From Planctomycetaceae bacterium (lineage in GTDB: Bacteria; Planctomycetota; Planctomycetia; Planctomycetales; Planctomycetaceae), in contig JACKHO010000001.1 in the NCBI GenBank assembly GCA_020638955.1, forward strand, positions 124,001 to 188,000: DNA of 64,000 bases, in the 5' to 3' direction. The notes under the pieces were generated by a model. The model did no database searches, had not been told where the DNA came from, and was given only the letters and a program-made list of their open reading frames with translations. Positions 42,102 through 50,161 of the stretch are shown piece after piece. Within the stretch, counting starts at the first letter, position 1, and each line of letters starts with the position of its first letter. A program made the position numbers and the translations under genes.

Positions 42102-45100
42102 ATGCGTTTACTCAGCCCGCCTCGCATTCTCTCCCTTGTTGTCCTGCTTCTGGCTGGAGTCAGCCCGCTCGCTGCTCAGCAGAAAAGCGTCAATTTCAAA
42201 CGGGACATTCGGCCACTCTTGTCTGACAAGTGTTTCGCCTGTCACGGCCCCAATGAAAAGTCGCGTGAAGGCGGTCTCAGACTCGACCAGCGTGCCGGGG
42301 CATTCGGCACCGCCGACTCGGAGGAGCCCGTCATTGTGCCGGGTGATGCCAGCAAGAGTTTGCTGATCCAGCGAATTACATCGGACGATGAAAACGAGCG
42401 GATGCCACCGCCGAAACATGGTAAGCCGTTAACCGCAGCGGAAATCGATTTGCTCAAACGCTGGGTTGCGAGCGGAGCCGAGTGGGAAGACCACTGGTCG
42501 TTCGTCGTTCCTGTCAAACCGGAAGTTCCGCAGGTCCCAGGTGTGGATGCGGGAAGCAGTGAAATTGACGCTTTCATTCGGCAGCGACTTGTCGAAGAGG
42601 GGCTGACGTTTTCGCCTCGTGCCGATAAGCGGACTCTCATTCGCCGTGTGACCCTCGATTTGACTGGCCTGCCACCAACACCGGAGGAAATCGACGCCTT
42701 CCTGGTCGATGAGTCTCCCAATGCCTTTGAGAAAGTTGTCGACCGGCTACTGGCATCGGAGCGGTATGGCGAACATATGGGACGCTTCTGGCTCGACGCG
42801 GCTCGTTATGGAGACACGCACGGATTGCATTTGGACAACTACCGCGAAATGTGGCCCTACCGCGACTGGGTTGTCGGTGCGTTCAACAGGAATTTGCCGT
42901 ACGACGAATTCGTCATTGAGCAAATTGCCGGCGACTTGCTGGAGAACGCGACCGATGATCAACGGATTGCCAGCGGGTTCAACCGTTGCCATGTGACGAC
43001 GAGTGAAGGGGGCTCGATTGCGGAAGAGGTTTACACCCGTAACGTGGTCGACCGCGTCGTGACGACCGGAACCGTCATGTTGGGGCTGACTCTCGACTGT
43101 ACGCGGTGTCACGACCACAAGTTTGATCCTTTCACCATGAAAGAGTTCTATGGGCTGTTCGCCTATTTCAACAGCCTCGACCGGAATCCACTGGATGGAA
43201 ATGCGAAAGATCCCGCTCCCATTATGCAGGTCCCCAGCCCGGAGCAGGCGCAGCAGTTGGCCGCATTCGACGCGGAACTGAAGGACATGAAACAGCGAAT
43301 GCAGGGGGAATGGCCCGAGGTCGACGCGGCTCAACAAACCTGGATGGAAGAACTGCACACTGCCTTGGCTTCGCAGCAGCCCGCTGAAGGGAAAGAGCAA
43401 TGGGAAATTCTCTCCCCAGTTTCTTCGGTGTCGCAGGGCGGAGCGACACTCACTCTGCAGGAAGATCAGTCCATTCTGGCGAGTGGTGAAAACCCAGCGA
43501 AAGAAGTGTATGAGTTTGTCCTCGAACTGGGTGACGGAACCTGGGAAACGGTTCGCCTCGAAGGTCTCACCCACCCCAGTTTGACGGAAGGCGGCCATGG
43601 CCGGAGTTCCAACAGCAATGTCGTCCTGACCGGATTCGAGGCGTACAGCTCTGCTTCAGAAGGGACGGAAGAGTGGCAACGCGTGGGAATTGATCAGGCC
43701 TGGGCGGACCATGAGCAGTCCAATGGCGATTTCAAAATCGCGAATGCCATTGATGACAAACCTGATACTGGCTGGGCGACTGCCGGTTATGAAAAGAAGG
43801 AGAACCGCACGGCACTGTTCCATTTGAAGTCGCCGGTACAGGGGCCGACAAAACTGAAAGTGGTTTTGCGGCATGAGTCGAAGTATGGCCAGCACCAGTT
43901 TGGTCGGGTGCGGCTCAGTGTTTCTCATCAGAACCAGTTGCCGATCAATTTACCTGAGGAAATTCGCAACCTGCTGAAGGGGGAATTGGCGGCACTGAAT
44001 CCCGAACAACTGGGCAAGCTGCGAACGCATTATCGTGAGCAGGTGACCTCGGATGCCGAATACATTCAGTTGCGTGAGGCACTCGCCAACAAACAAAAGG
44101 AACGGGATGCGCTCAACGGGAAAATTCCGACAACACTCATTTCGTCAGAGTTGCCCGAGCCGAAACCCTCCTTCCTGTTGACCCGGGGCGAGTACGATCA
44201 ACAAGGGGATCAGGTTGAACGCAGTGTGCCGGCGGTCTTGTCGCCGTTCAAAGAAGAATGGCCGAACAATCGACTTGGTTTCGCTTACTGGCTGACCGAT
44301 TCCTCGAATCCTTTGACGTCGCGCGTGGCCGTGAACCGTTTCTGGCAGCAGTTGTTTGGGACGGGCCTTGTCAAGACTTCGGAGGATTTTGGTTCGCAGG
44401 GGGAACCGCCTTCGCATCCTGAACTGCTCGACTGGCTGGCCGTCACCTTCCAGGAAGATGGCTGGGATGTGAAGCACTTTATGAAACGACTCGTGATGTC
44501 CGACACGTATCAGCAGTCGTCCGCAGTGACTCCTGAAGTATTGGAGAAAGATCCCAAGAACCGACTGCTGGCACACGGACCCCGTTTCCGGTTGGATGCC
44601 GAAGTGTTGCGTGATCAGGCCTTGTTTGCTGGCGGCATTATGGTTGAGAAACTTGGGGGACCGAGCGTCAAGCCGCCGCAGCCAGAAGGGCTATGGTTGG
44701 CCGTGGGATACAGCGGTTCCAATACGGTGCGATTCACGCCGGACAAGGGACCGGAAAAGGTGCACCGCAGGACGCTCTATACGTTTTACAAGCGGACCGC
44801 ACCGCCCCCGCAAATGACGACGTTCGACGGTCCGTCTCGTGAGGCCTGTACTGTTCGGCGGGAGCGCACAAACACACCATTGCAGTCCTTGCTGATGTTT
44901 AATGATCCTCAGTTCGTGGAAGCAGCGCGAGGATTGGCTCAACGGTCGTCGTCGCACGTGAAAGGGAACGACGAGCGGCTCGCTTACATGTTCTTGCTGG
45001 TGACTGGACGGAATCCGTCGGAACCGGAGCGTGCTGAACTCTCCGCTGGATTCTTAGCAGACTTGGCGCATTACCAGGCACATGCAGATGCTGCTGGCGA

Positions 45101-45218
45101 ACTGCTCAAAATTGGTGAGTTCCCGTTGCCAGCAGAGTATGACGCAGCCGAACTGGCGGCACTGACCATGTCGGCCAACCTCATGCTCAATCTGGATGAA
45201 GTGGTTTCGAAGAACTGA
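42102..45218 (+). CDS. PSCyt1/DUF1549/DUF1553 (PSD1) cytochrome-type protein
   Basis: This 1038-residue planctomycete-specific protein has a signal peptide (LSLVVLLLAGVSPLAAQ). A PSCyt1 module holds heme motif CFACH (FKRDIRPLLSDKCFACHG; about residue 46). It is followed by DUF1549 (LIRRVTLDLTGLPPTPEEID; RFWLDAARYGDTHG; a second CxxCH, CTRCHDHKFDPF). A discoidin/CBM-like middle (about 450-600) leads to DUF1553 (SNPLTSRVAVNRFWQQLFG, NTPLQSLLMFNDPQFVEAAR). It probably acts in the periplasm, perhaps in polysaccharide breakdown. The usual DUF1501 partner is not adjacent. Confidence 0.95.
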   Translation: MRLLSPPRILSLVVLLLAGVSPLAAQQKSVNFKRDIRPLLSDKCFACHGPNEKSREGGLRLDQRAGAFGTADSEEPVIVPGDASKSLLIQRITSDDENERMPPPKHGKPLTAAEIDLLKRWVASGAEWEDHWSFVVPVKPEVPQVPGVDAGSSEIDAFIRQRLVEEGLTFSPRADKRTLIRRVTLDLTGLPPTPEEIDAFLVDESPNAFEKVVDRLLASERYGEHMGRFWLDAARYGDTHGLHLDNYREMWPYRDWVVGAFNRNLPYDEFVIEQIAGDLLENATDDQRIASGFNRCHVTTSEGGSIAEEVYTRNVVDRVVTTGTVMLGLTLDCTRCHDHKFDPFTMKEFYGLFAYFNSLDRNPLDGNAKDPAPIMQVPSPEQAQQLAAFDAELKDMKQRMQGEWPEVDAAQQTWMEELHTALASQQPAEGKEQWEILSPVSSVSQGGATLTLQEDQSILASGENPAKEVYEFVLELGDGTWETVRLEGLTHPSLTEGGHGRSSNSNVVLTGFEAYSSASEGTEEWQRVGIDQAWADHEQSNGDFKIANAIDDKPDTGWATAGYEKKENRTALFHLKSPVQGPTKLKVVLRHESKYGQHQFGRVRLSVSHQNQLPINLPEEIRNLLKGELAALNPEQLGKLRTHYREQVTSDAEYIQLREALANKQKERDALNGKIPTTLISSELPEPKPSFLLTRGEYDQQGDQVERSVPAVLSPFKEEWPNNRLGFAYWLTDSSNPLTSRVAVNRFWQQLFGTGLVKTSEDFGSQGEPPSHPELLDWLAVTFQEDGWDVKHFMKRLVMSDTYQQSSAVTPEVLEKDPKNRLLAHGPRFRLDAEVLRDQALFAGGIMVEKLGGPSVKPPQPEGLWLAVGYSGSNTVRFTPDKGPEKVHRRTLYTFYKRTAPPPQMTTFDGPSREACTVRRERTNTPLQSLLMFNDPQFVEAARGLAQRSSSHVKGNDERLAYMFLLVTGRNPSEPERAELSAGFLADLAHYQAHADAAGELLKIGEFPLPAEYDAAELAALTMSANLMLNLDEVVSKN

Positions 45219-45224
45219 GTCACA

Positions 45225-45365
45225 GTAGGCCGGACCGCAGGCCGCAGGTGGTAGCGGGAACTGCGCAAACAGATAAGTGCGTAGCATTACCGTTTCGTTT
45301 CGATGTGCGGTTTCCAGGCGGCCGGAGTTCCGGCCGCCATATGAGTTTGCTCCGTTCCGACCTAC
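45225..45365 (-). repeat. 141-bp palindromic element, copy 2 (inverted)
   Basis: The reverse complement of this stretch matches copy 1 (39961-40100) in both ends and in the internal gccggaactccggccgcc and tgcgcagttcc blocks. The copy lies 7 bp after the PSD1 stop. Its right end supplies the TAG stop of the adjacent hydrolase gene (complement of 45362-45364). Confidence 0.9.
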
Positions 45366-46159
45366 ATCTCTGAAAGAAAATGCTCGATGGCGGCGTTGAC
45401 TGCTTCGGGTGCTTCGATGGGCGTCATGTGTCCTGCTGCTGGGATTTCGACGAAGGTTGCTTCGGCAATTTGCATGGCCATATCACGCATTTCTGCTGCC
45501 GGTGTCAGGATGTCTTCGCTCCCGGCAACGACCAGAGTCGGGATTTGAATTCCGGCAGCGAATTCAGTTGAGTCGGCACGTTCGGCCATCCCGTGTAACG
45601 CAGCGGCGACTGTGCTTGGAGCCGTGTTCAGAATGGTCGGCCGTAGTTGGGATACTGCCGGTACCATTGACTCTCGATTGGCCGGCGCCAGGAGTTTGTC
45701 CAGCATTCCGTCGGCGAGGAAAGCGGTCCCCTCGGCGAGCACGCGCTGGGCGGTGGCGTAGCGTGTTTCTTTCGTGGACGGCGAATCAGCCGCCGACCGA
45801 GTATTGCAGAGAATGAGGCGTGCAACCTTGGCCGGATGTCGTCGCAGAAACTCCCATGCGACGTAGCCTCCCATCGACAATCCACAGAACGTGACGGGGG
45901 TTTCGATCCCAATCGCCACCAGCAAATCGGCCAGGTCATCAGCAATTTGAGCCATGCTGAGCATTTCCGAGGCGGCGGCGTTTTGACCAAATCCACGAAG
46001 GTCCGGGGCAATGCAGCGATGCTGTTGCGACAGGAATTCGATCTGCGCGTTCCACATGGAATGGTCGAGCGGGAACCCGTGGACGAACAGAATGGGGGGG
46101 CCGGTTCCTTCGTCGACAACGTAGAAGGGCTGGTCGTTAACGGTGACGAAATCTCGCAT
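45362..46159 (-). CDS. Alpha/beta hydrolase (3-oxoadipate enol-lactonase-like)
   Basis: This 265-residue cytoplasmic hydrolase has the oxyanion loop VHGFPLDHSMW, DLRGFGQN, nucleophile elbow FCGLSMGGYVAWEF, the acid in VAGSEDILTP and the His in GHMTPIEAPE. All catalytic residues are present, and the spacing resembles PcaD/BioH-type enzymes. The exact ester or lactone substrate is unknown. The stop codon is contributed by the end of the palindromic element, so the C-terminus may have been trimmed or altered when it inserted. It is 24 bp downstream of the ThiF-like gene and likely co-transcribed. Confidence 0.9.
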   Translation of the reverse strand: MRDFVTVNDQPFYVVDEGTGPPILFVHGFPLDHSMWNAQIEFLSQQHRCIAPDLRGFGQNAAASEMLSMAQIADDLADLLVAIGIETPVTFCGLSMGGYVAWEFLRRHPAKVARLILCNTRSAADSPSTKETRYATAQRVLAEGTAFLADGMLDKLLAPANRESMVPAVSQLRPTILNTAPSTVAAALHGMAERADSTEFAAGIQIPTLVVAGSEDILTPAAEMRDMAMQIAEATFVEIPAAGHMTPIEAPEAVNAAIEHFLSEM

Positions 46160-46183
46160 GGCGGTATGTATCCACGTTGGTCA

Positions 46184-47215
46184 TTACAGGCCGACGTACT
46201 GTGCGTACAGTGTGCGTGCCTGGGCGGGGTCGCTCGTGCCGGTGACGATAGCGCGACCATCTGAGAAGAGTGTCAGTTCGGACTCGGTCCCCTCAGGTCG
46301 GTAAATGAGGAGGAACGGTGTCTTGCGAACGTTACCCGTTTGCGAAAGACGTGCCTCCAGTTCATCGAGTGTTTGTCGTGTGGGGGTATCGGGCGAGATT
46401 TGCACCGAGTTTCGGCCACACAAAATGACAGACTGTGCTCCACGTCGTCCCTGCAGCCAGAGGCGTTCACCGCCAGAACAGGCAGGGCAGTGCTGACGCA
46501 GGTCGTCTCCATTGAGTTTCATGCGGCGCCACGTGCCATCCCAGACGTCGACAATGGTCAGGGCTGGCTCGACAAGCTCGGGCTGGCCCGAGAGGATTTT
46601 GATGGCATCGACCGTCTGCAGTGACGCAATGACCTGGACAGCAGCTCCGAGGACGCCGGCGGTGTCGCACGTTTCGGTGGAGCCGGGCTCTGGCATTTCG
46701 GGCATCAGGCAGCGGAGACAGGGTGATTTGCCTGGGAAAATGGGCATGACCTGGCCATGCGCTCCGACACAGCCGCCGTTAATCCAGGGGATGCCAGTCT
46801 CCAGCGAGATGTCGTTCAGCAGGTAACGGATTTCAAAGTTGTCCGTGCCATCGAGAATGAGGTCGCAGTCGGCCACCAGTTGGCGGACGTTTTGGAACGT
46901 GACGTCGGCGACATGCGGCTCGACAGTCACCAGAGAATTAATGGCCTTGAGTTTCTTTTCGGCTGCTATGACTTTCGGCAGACGCTCGGCGACGTCGAGT
47001 TCATCGAACAGAACCTGTCGCTGCAGGTTGGACAAATCGACGAAATCGCGGTCGACAATGCGAACGAAACCAACGCCTGCTCGTACCAGCGTTTGGGCCA
47101 GCACTGTCCCGAGTGCACCGCAGCCGACGACAACAACCTTGGCGGCGGAGAGCCGGTCCTGTCCGCGTTCGCCCAATGGGGCAAACAGTGCCTGCTTGCG
47201 GTATCGCGGATGCAT
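46184..47215 (-). CDS. ThiF/MoeB-type E1-like adenylyltransferase
   Basis: This 343-residue E1-like enzyme has an ATP-binding Rossmann loop VVVVGCGALGTVLAQTL, DRDFVDLSNLQRQVLFDE, Asp in DGTDNFEIRYLLND, and the zinc Cys pairs CLRC and CPAC. A TCDTAGVLG follows, near where MoeB/ThiF have their adenylation loop. The C-terminal extension (about 260-343; LFSDGRAIVTGTSDPAQART) is the type seen in Firmicute/planctomycete ThiF/MoeB. It would adenylate the C-terminus of a ThiS or MoaD sulfur carrier for thiamine or molybdopterin. No carrier gene lies beside it, so which pathway is undecided. Confidence 0.92.
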   Translation of the reverse strand: MHPRYRKQALFAPLGERGQDRLSAAKVVVVGCGALGTVLAQTLVRAGVGFVRIVDRDFVDLSNLQRQVLFDELDVAERLPKVIAAEKKLKAINSLVTVEPHVADVTFQNVRQLVADCDLILDGTDNFEIRYLLNDISLETGIPWINGGCVGAHGQVMPIFPGKSPCLRCLMPEMPEPGSTETCDTAGVLGAAVQVIASLQTVDAIKILSGQPELVEPALTIVDVWDGTWRRMKLNGDDLRQHCPACSGGERLWLQGRRGAQSVILCGRNSVQISPDTPTRQTLDELEARLSQTGNVRKTPFLLIYRPEGTESELTLFSDGRAIVTGTSDPAQARTLYAQYVGL

Positions 47216-47254
47216 GTTTCGTGACTGACTTAAGTGAGTTGGAGTATTCAGAAG

Positions 47255-48145
47255 TTATGGCGTGGCCGAACGAGGAAGCGGTAAATCGAATGGAGTGCCG
47301 CGCTGCATGATGCGGCGGGTCTCTAAATCGAATTTTTGGCCGGGATGCAAAAGAAAGAACGGAAGGTACCGGCCCGCTTCACGCTGCGTTTTGATTTGTT
47401 CAGGATCATAGACCGCGACGTACGTGGCTCCAATGACTTCAAACGTGTCCTGCTGGACAACAATGGCGGTCCCTTCGTCGAGACCAATGCCGAGCAAGTG
47501 TGGCTCGGCTTCGATGATTTCCAGCATGTCGAACTGTCGATTGCGGGCGAGCAGGTGCTGGTCGATGGCGACGTTCTTCAGGAATGACATCCCCTCCTGG
47601 TGGTCGCCCCGCATAATGACATTGGTTTTGCTGTCGCCTCGGGCCAGGTAAGAGCCCTGGATGGTGGCCCCTGCGGAACTGCCACCAATGACGCCGTTTC
47701 GGTTAAGGACTTCCCAGAGGGCTGCGTGGGTCTTGGTGTTGAGGTAAGAGTCAGCCAGTCGCCATTGCCGGCCGCCGCCGAACCACACGCCCGTGGCCGT
47801 TTTGAGTGGTTCCACGAACTCGTCGGTGTCGGCGATTTCGCGGTCATAGGTGTGCAGCATGGTGACATGCTCGACACCCATTGACTTCCACATTTGTTCG
47901 CCACTGTTCCGTGAGGTGTATTCTTCTTCGCCGGAGGCCGTGGGGATGACGACAATGTGTGCGTCCTTTCCGCCAGCGAGTTCGATGAAACGCTGCCGAA
48001 TTTCCTCGCCCATTGCTCCACCGCCAACAATGACGAGAGAGCCATTTGCGGGGCCAATTTTCGGCTCGTCTGCCGTCACACAGTTTTGGTACATCACCAG
48101 CAATGTGATTGCGAGCAAAGTACGGAATGCATGGCGACGAGTCAT
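47255..48145 (-). CDS. Cyanophycinase-like peptidase (S51), secreted
   Basis: This 296-residue protein starts MTRRHAFRTLLAITLLV at 48145 with a signal peptide; the frame's 14 earlier codons are disregarded. It has the S51 fold: GSLVIVGGGAMGEEIRQRF, HIVVIPTASGEEE, GVWFGGGRQWRL, and the nucleophile Ser in VIGGSSAGATIQG. An Asp/Glu-rich LGIGLDEGTAIVV follows. Cyanophycinases cleave beta-Asp-Arg dipeptides from cyanophycin; other S51 members act on isoaspartyl peptides. Exported forms are common in Planctomycetota. The substrate is unproven. Confidence 0.9.
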   Translation of the reverse strand: MTRRHAFRTLLAITLLVMYQNCVTADEPKIGPANGSLVIVGGGAMGEEIRQRFIELAGGKDAHIVVIPTASGEEEYTSRNSGEQMWKSMGVEHVTMLHTYDREIADTDEFVEPLKTATGVWFGGGRQWRLADSYLNTKTHAALWEVLNRNGVIGGSSAGATIQGSYLARGDSKTNVIMRGDHQEGMSFLKNVAIDQHLLARNRQFDMLEIIEAEPHLLGIGLDEGTAIVVQQDTFEVIGATYVAVYDPEQIKTQREAGRYLPFFLLHPGQKFDLETRRIMQRGTPFDLPLPRSATP

Positions 48146-48191
48146 TTGCTGTTCTCCAACATCATGTTTGCATTTGACTGCGAACATGATG

Positions 48192-48845
48192 CTACGTGGA
48201 CAGTTTGCGAGGGAAATTCGCTTTGAGGACGGGGAGCAGGTGACCGAGACAGTCGTGCAGGACTTCGGCCGGTGTGCGGTTGGCCTCGATGTTGTGCACG
48301 ATTTCCTGCGGATAGTGTTTCAGCAGTGGCGCGGTCTCTTTGTGGTACACCTTAAAGCGTTTGCGAGTGACGGACTCGCTGGCGTCGTCAACTCGGTTTT
48401 CCAGTACGGCACGACGACGAATTCGCTTAATCATGACTTCTTCGTCGTGCGCCATGAAGTGAATTAAGCCTTCCACTTTGACGTATGGTTCAAGCAGGGC
48501 ACATTGTTCGAGGTTTCTTGGAATTCCATCGAGCAACAGCAGGTGCTCGCGTGGTCGGAATCGTTCGGCGTCGCGCTGGGCTTCGAGCCAGTTCAGGAAA
48601 ATGCGGATGGTCAAATCGTCCGGAGCGAGTTCGCCGCGGGCGCTGTAGTCGCGCACGGTGCGACCTTCTTCCGATTTCGCATCGAGTTTGCGAAAAATAA
48701 CACCGCTACTCAAATGGAAGAATCCAGGGACATGCGTCAGGATTTCTCCCTGGGTTCCTTTACCAGCTCCAGGAACGCCGAAAATCAGGACTGCCGGGTA
48801 CGGGTAGGGTGGTGTGCCGACATCTTCGAGTGGTGGTGGGGTCAT
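48192..48845 (-). CDS. Adenylate-kinase-family nucleoside monophosphate kinase
   Basis: This 217-residue protein has a Walker A loop FGVPGAGKGTQGE, the substrate-binding LSSGVIFRKL and the LID-side DGIPRNLEQC. The C-terminal RRRAVLENRVDDASESVTRK and FKVYHKETAPLLKHY are typical of adenylate kinase. It is a little shorter than standard Adk and the LID is small and without zinc Cys. It probably interconverts AMP and ADP, or handles a related nucleotide. A dedicated adk may exist elsewhere. It is 46 bp upstream of the cyanophycinase-like gene. Confidence 0.9.
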   Translation of the reverse strand: MTPPPLEDVGTPPYPYPAVLIFGVPGAGKGTQGEILTHVPGFFHLSSGVIFRKLDAKSEEGRTVRDYSARGELAPDDLTIRIFLNWLEAQRDAERFRPREHLLLLDGIPRNLEQCALLEPYVKVEGLIHFMAHDEEVMIKRIRRRAVLENRVDDASESVTRKRFKVYHKETAPLLKHYPQEIVHNIEANRTPAEVLHDCLGHLLPVLKANFPRKLST

Positions 48846-48918
48846 GTATTCCGGCTTTCAAAAGTCGACGCGATGTGTAAGGTGGGACGCGCCGGGTGAT
48901 GAAACAGGGAAGGGATGC

Positions 48919-48938
48919 GGAGCCCACCTGGGGGCTCC
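48919..48938. repeat. Stem-loop
   Basis: The arms ggagccc (48919-48925) and gggctcc (48932-48938) pair with a 6-base loop. It lies between two minus-strand genes, downstream of the hydrolase-fold gene. Confidence 0.5.
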
Positions 48939-48947
48939 GGAAGGAAT

Positions 48948-48968
48948 TGACGTACTGAGGGTACGTCA
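48948..48968. terminator. Stem-loop downstream of hydrolase-fold gene
   Basis: The perfect stem tgacgtac (48948-48955) / gtacgtca (48961-48968) has loop tgagg, directly after the stop of the minus-strand hydrolase gene. There is no T-tract, so termination is likely only together with the adjacent stem-loop. Confidence 0.45.
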
Positions 48969-48971
48969 GAA

Positions 48972-49925
48972 CTAGCGATTCAGGCGACTGCGTCGATCCT
49001 GCCAGGGAAAGTCGGCCTTGGCCACGCGCTCATCCAGAAACTTGATGATTTCCGAAATGGCTGCCGGAGCACGCACCAGTAACGGAATGCCACTGTCCTT
49101 GGCTTCCGGCGTGAACTCAATGACACGTTCCGCACTGTTCGGTGATGCCGAGGCCGCGGCATGAAGCTTCTTCAGGTTGGCCATGCCAGCACGATCTTCT
49201 GCACCAACAATGAACAGCATACCAATGTTGAACTGCGGTGCTTTCAGGAATGTGATGGAGCGAGCCGCTGTAATGGTTCCCGCCTTTTGCTCAGGTGAAA
49301 TCATGACCAGGGCGCGTACATCCTGACCGCGCGGTGTCCGCATCGACAGCACGGGTGAGTCATCGTAGGGGACTTGCCTCCAATCGGCTTCGGCAAAGGC
49401 CAGCGCGAGTGGGACACTGACATCGGTCGCGACAATTCCCAGCTTGGCCATGTTGAGCTTCTTTTCCATATGTTTCTCATACAGAAAGTTCTTTACCGCC
49501 ACCAAATCGCCGGCGACCATCGCGGGGTAGTCGACCGGGCGAACGGCGTCGTCTGCTTGTCCGTCAACAATGCTTTCGCCATGTTTGCGGAAGTCCAGCA
49601 CCAGCACGGCGTAGCCCTGGCTGTTGAGAAAGTTCGGAACAGGCTCCAGACCTCTTGGTGCAGAACCACGGTCCCACTGAACGCGACTGCCCTTTTCGCC
49701 ATGCAGAAACAGCACGACAGGGGCTTCCCACAGTCCGTCAGGATTCTTCGACTCCAATGCCGGGTAGTACGACATTTTCAATGGGAATCCGTCGGTTGCG
49801 TTGAGCGAAATGACTTCTGGATTGGGCGGTGCCTGCGCCTGCAGTTGCGTGCTGCAAGCCGTCACCAGTACCCCGCACAGCACAAACGCCATTAATGGTC
49901 GTAAACTCAGACTACCACTTCGCAT
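48972..49925 (-). CDS. Exported alpha/beta-hydrolase-fold protein lacking usual nucleophile
   Basis: This 317-residue protein has a strong gggaga before the ATG and a signal that may end in a lipobox (GVLVTAC) or after QAQA. The fold is alpha/beta hydrolase: APVVLFLHGEKGSRVQWDRG, GYAVLVLDFRKHGES, then LFIVGAEDRAG, where the acid would lie. The nucleophile elbow region reads KLGIVATDVSVPLALAF instead of G-x-S-x-G, so the Ser nucleophile is probably missing. No clear catalytic His is seen near the end. It may be a non-catalytic binding protein or use another residue. Confidence 0.85.
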   Translation of the reverse strand: MRSGSLSLRPLMAFVLCGVLVTACSTQLQAQAPPNPEVISLNATDGFPLKMSYYPALESKNPDGLWEAPVVLFLHGEKGSRVQWDRGSAPRGLEPVPNFLNSQGYAVLVLDFRKHGESIVDGQADDAVRPVDYPAMVAGDLVAVKNFLYEKHMEKKLNMAKLGIVATDVSVPLALAFAEADWRQVPYDDSPVLSMRTPRGQDVRALVMISPEQKAGTITAARSITFLKAPQFNIGMLFIVGAEDRAGMANLKKLHAAASASPNSAERVIEFTPEAKDSGIPLLVRAPAAISEIIKFLDERVAKADFPWQDRRSRLNR

Positions 49926-50161
49926 CGGATCATCTCCCGTGTGTTGGAATCCAATTTAAGTCTACGCCGATTTGACACCCGCGACAACCCGATGATATGG
50001 CGCCGGTGCCGATTGACGTGGTCCACTCCTCAGGATCATCGAGACCGGTAGAATCGCTGCATCTTCACAACTCCAGCAAGCTTTCGTTACAGGCCCTCTC
50101 CCCCGCAGTCTGCAGGCGTTTCTACATGGCTGAGACGGCTGAGGGTGAGGATTGTCACCGG

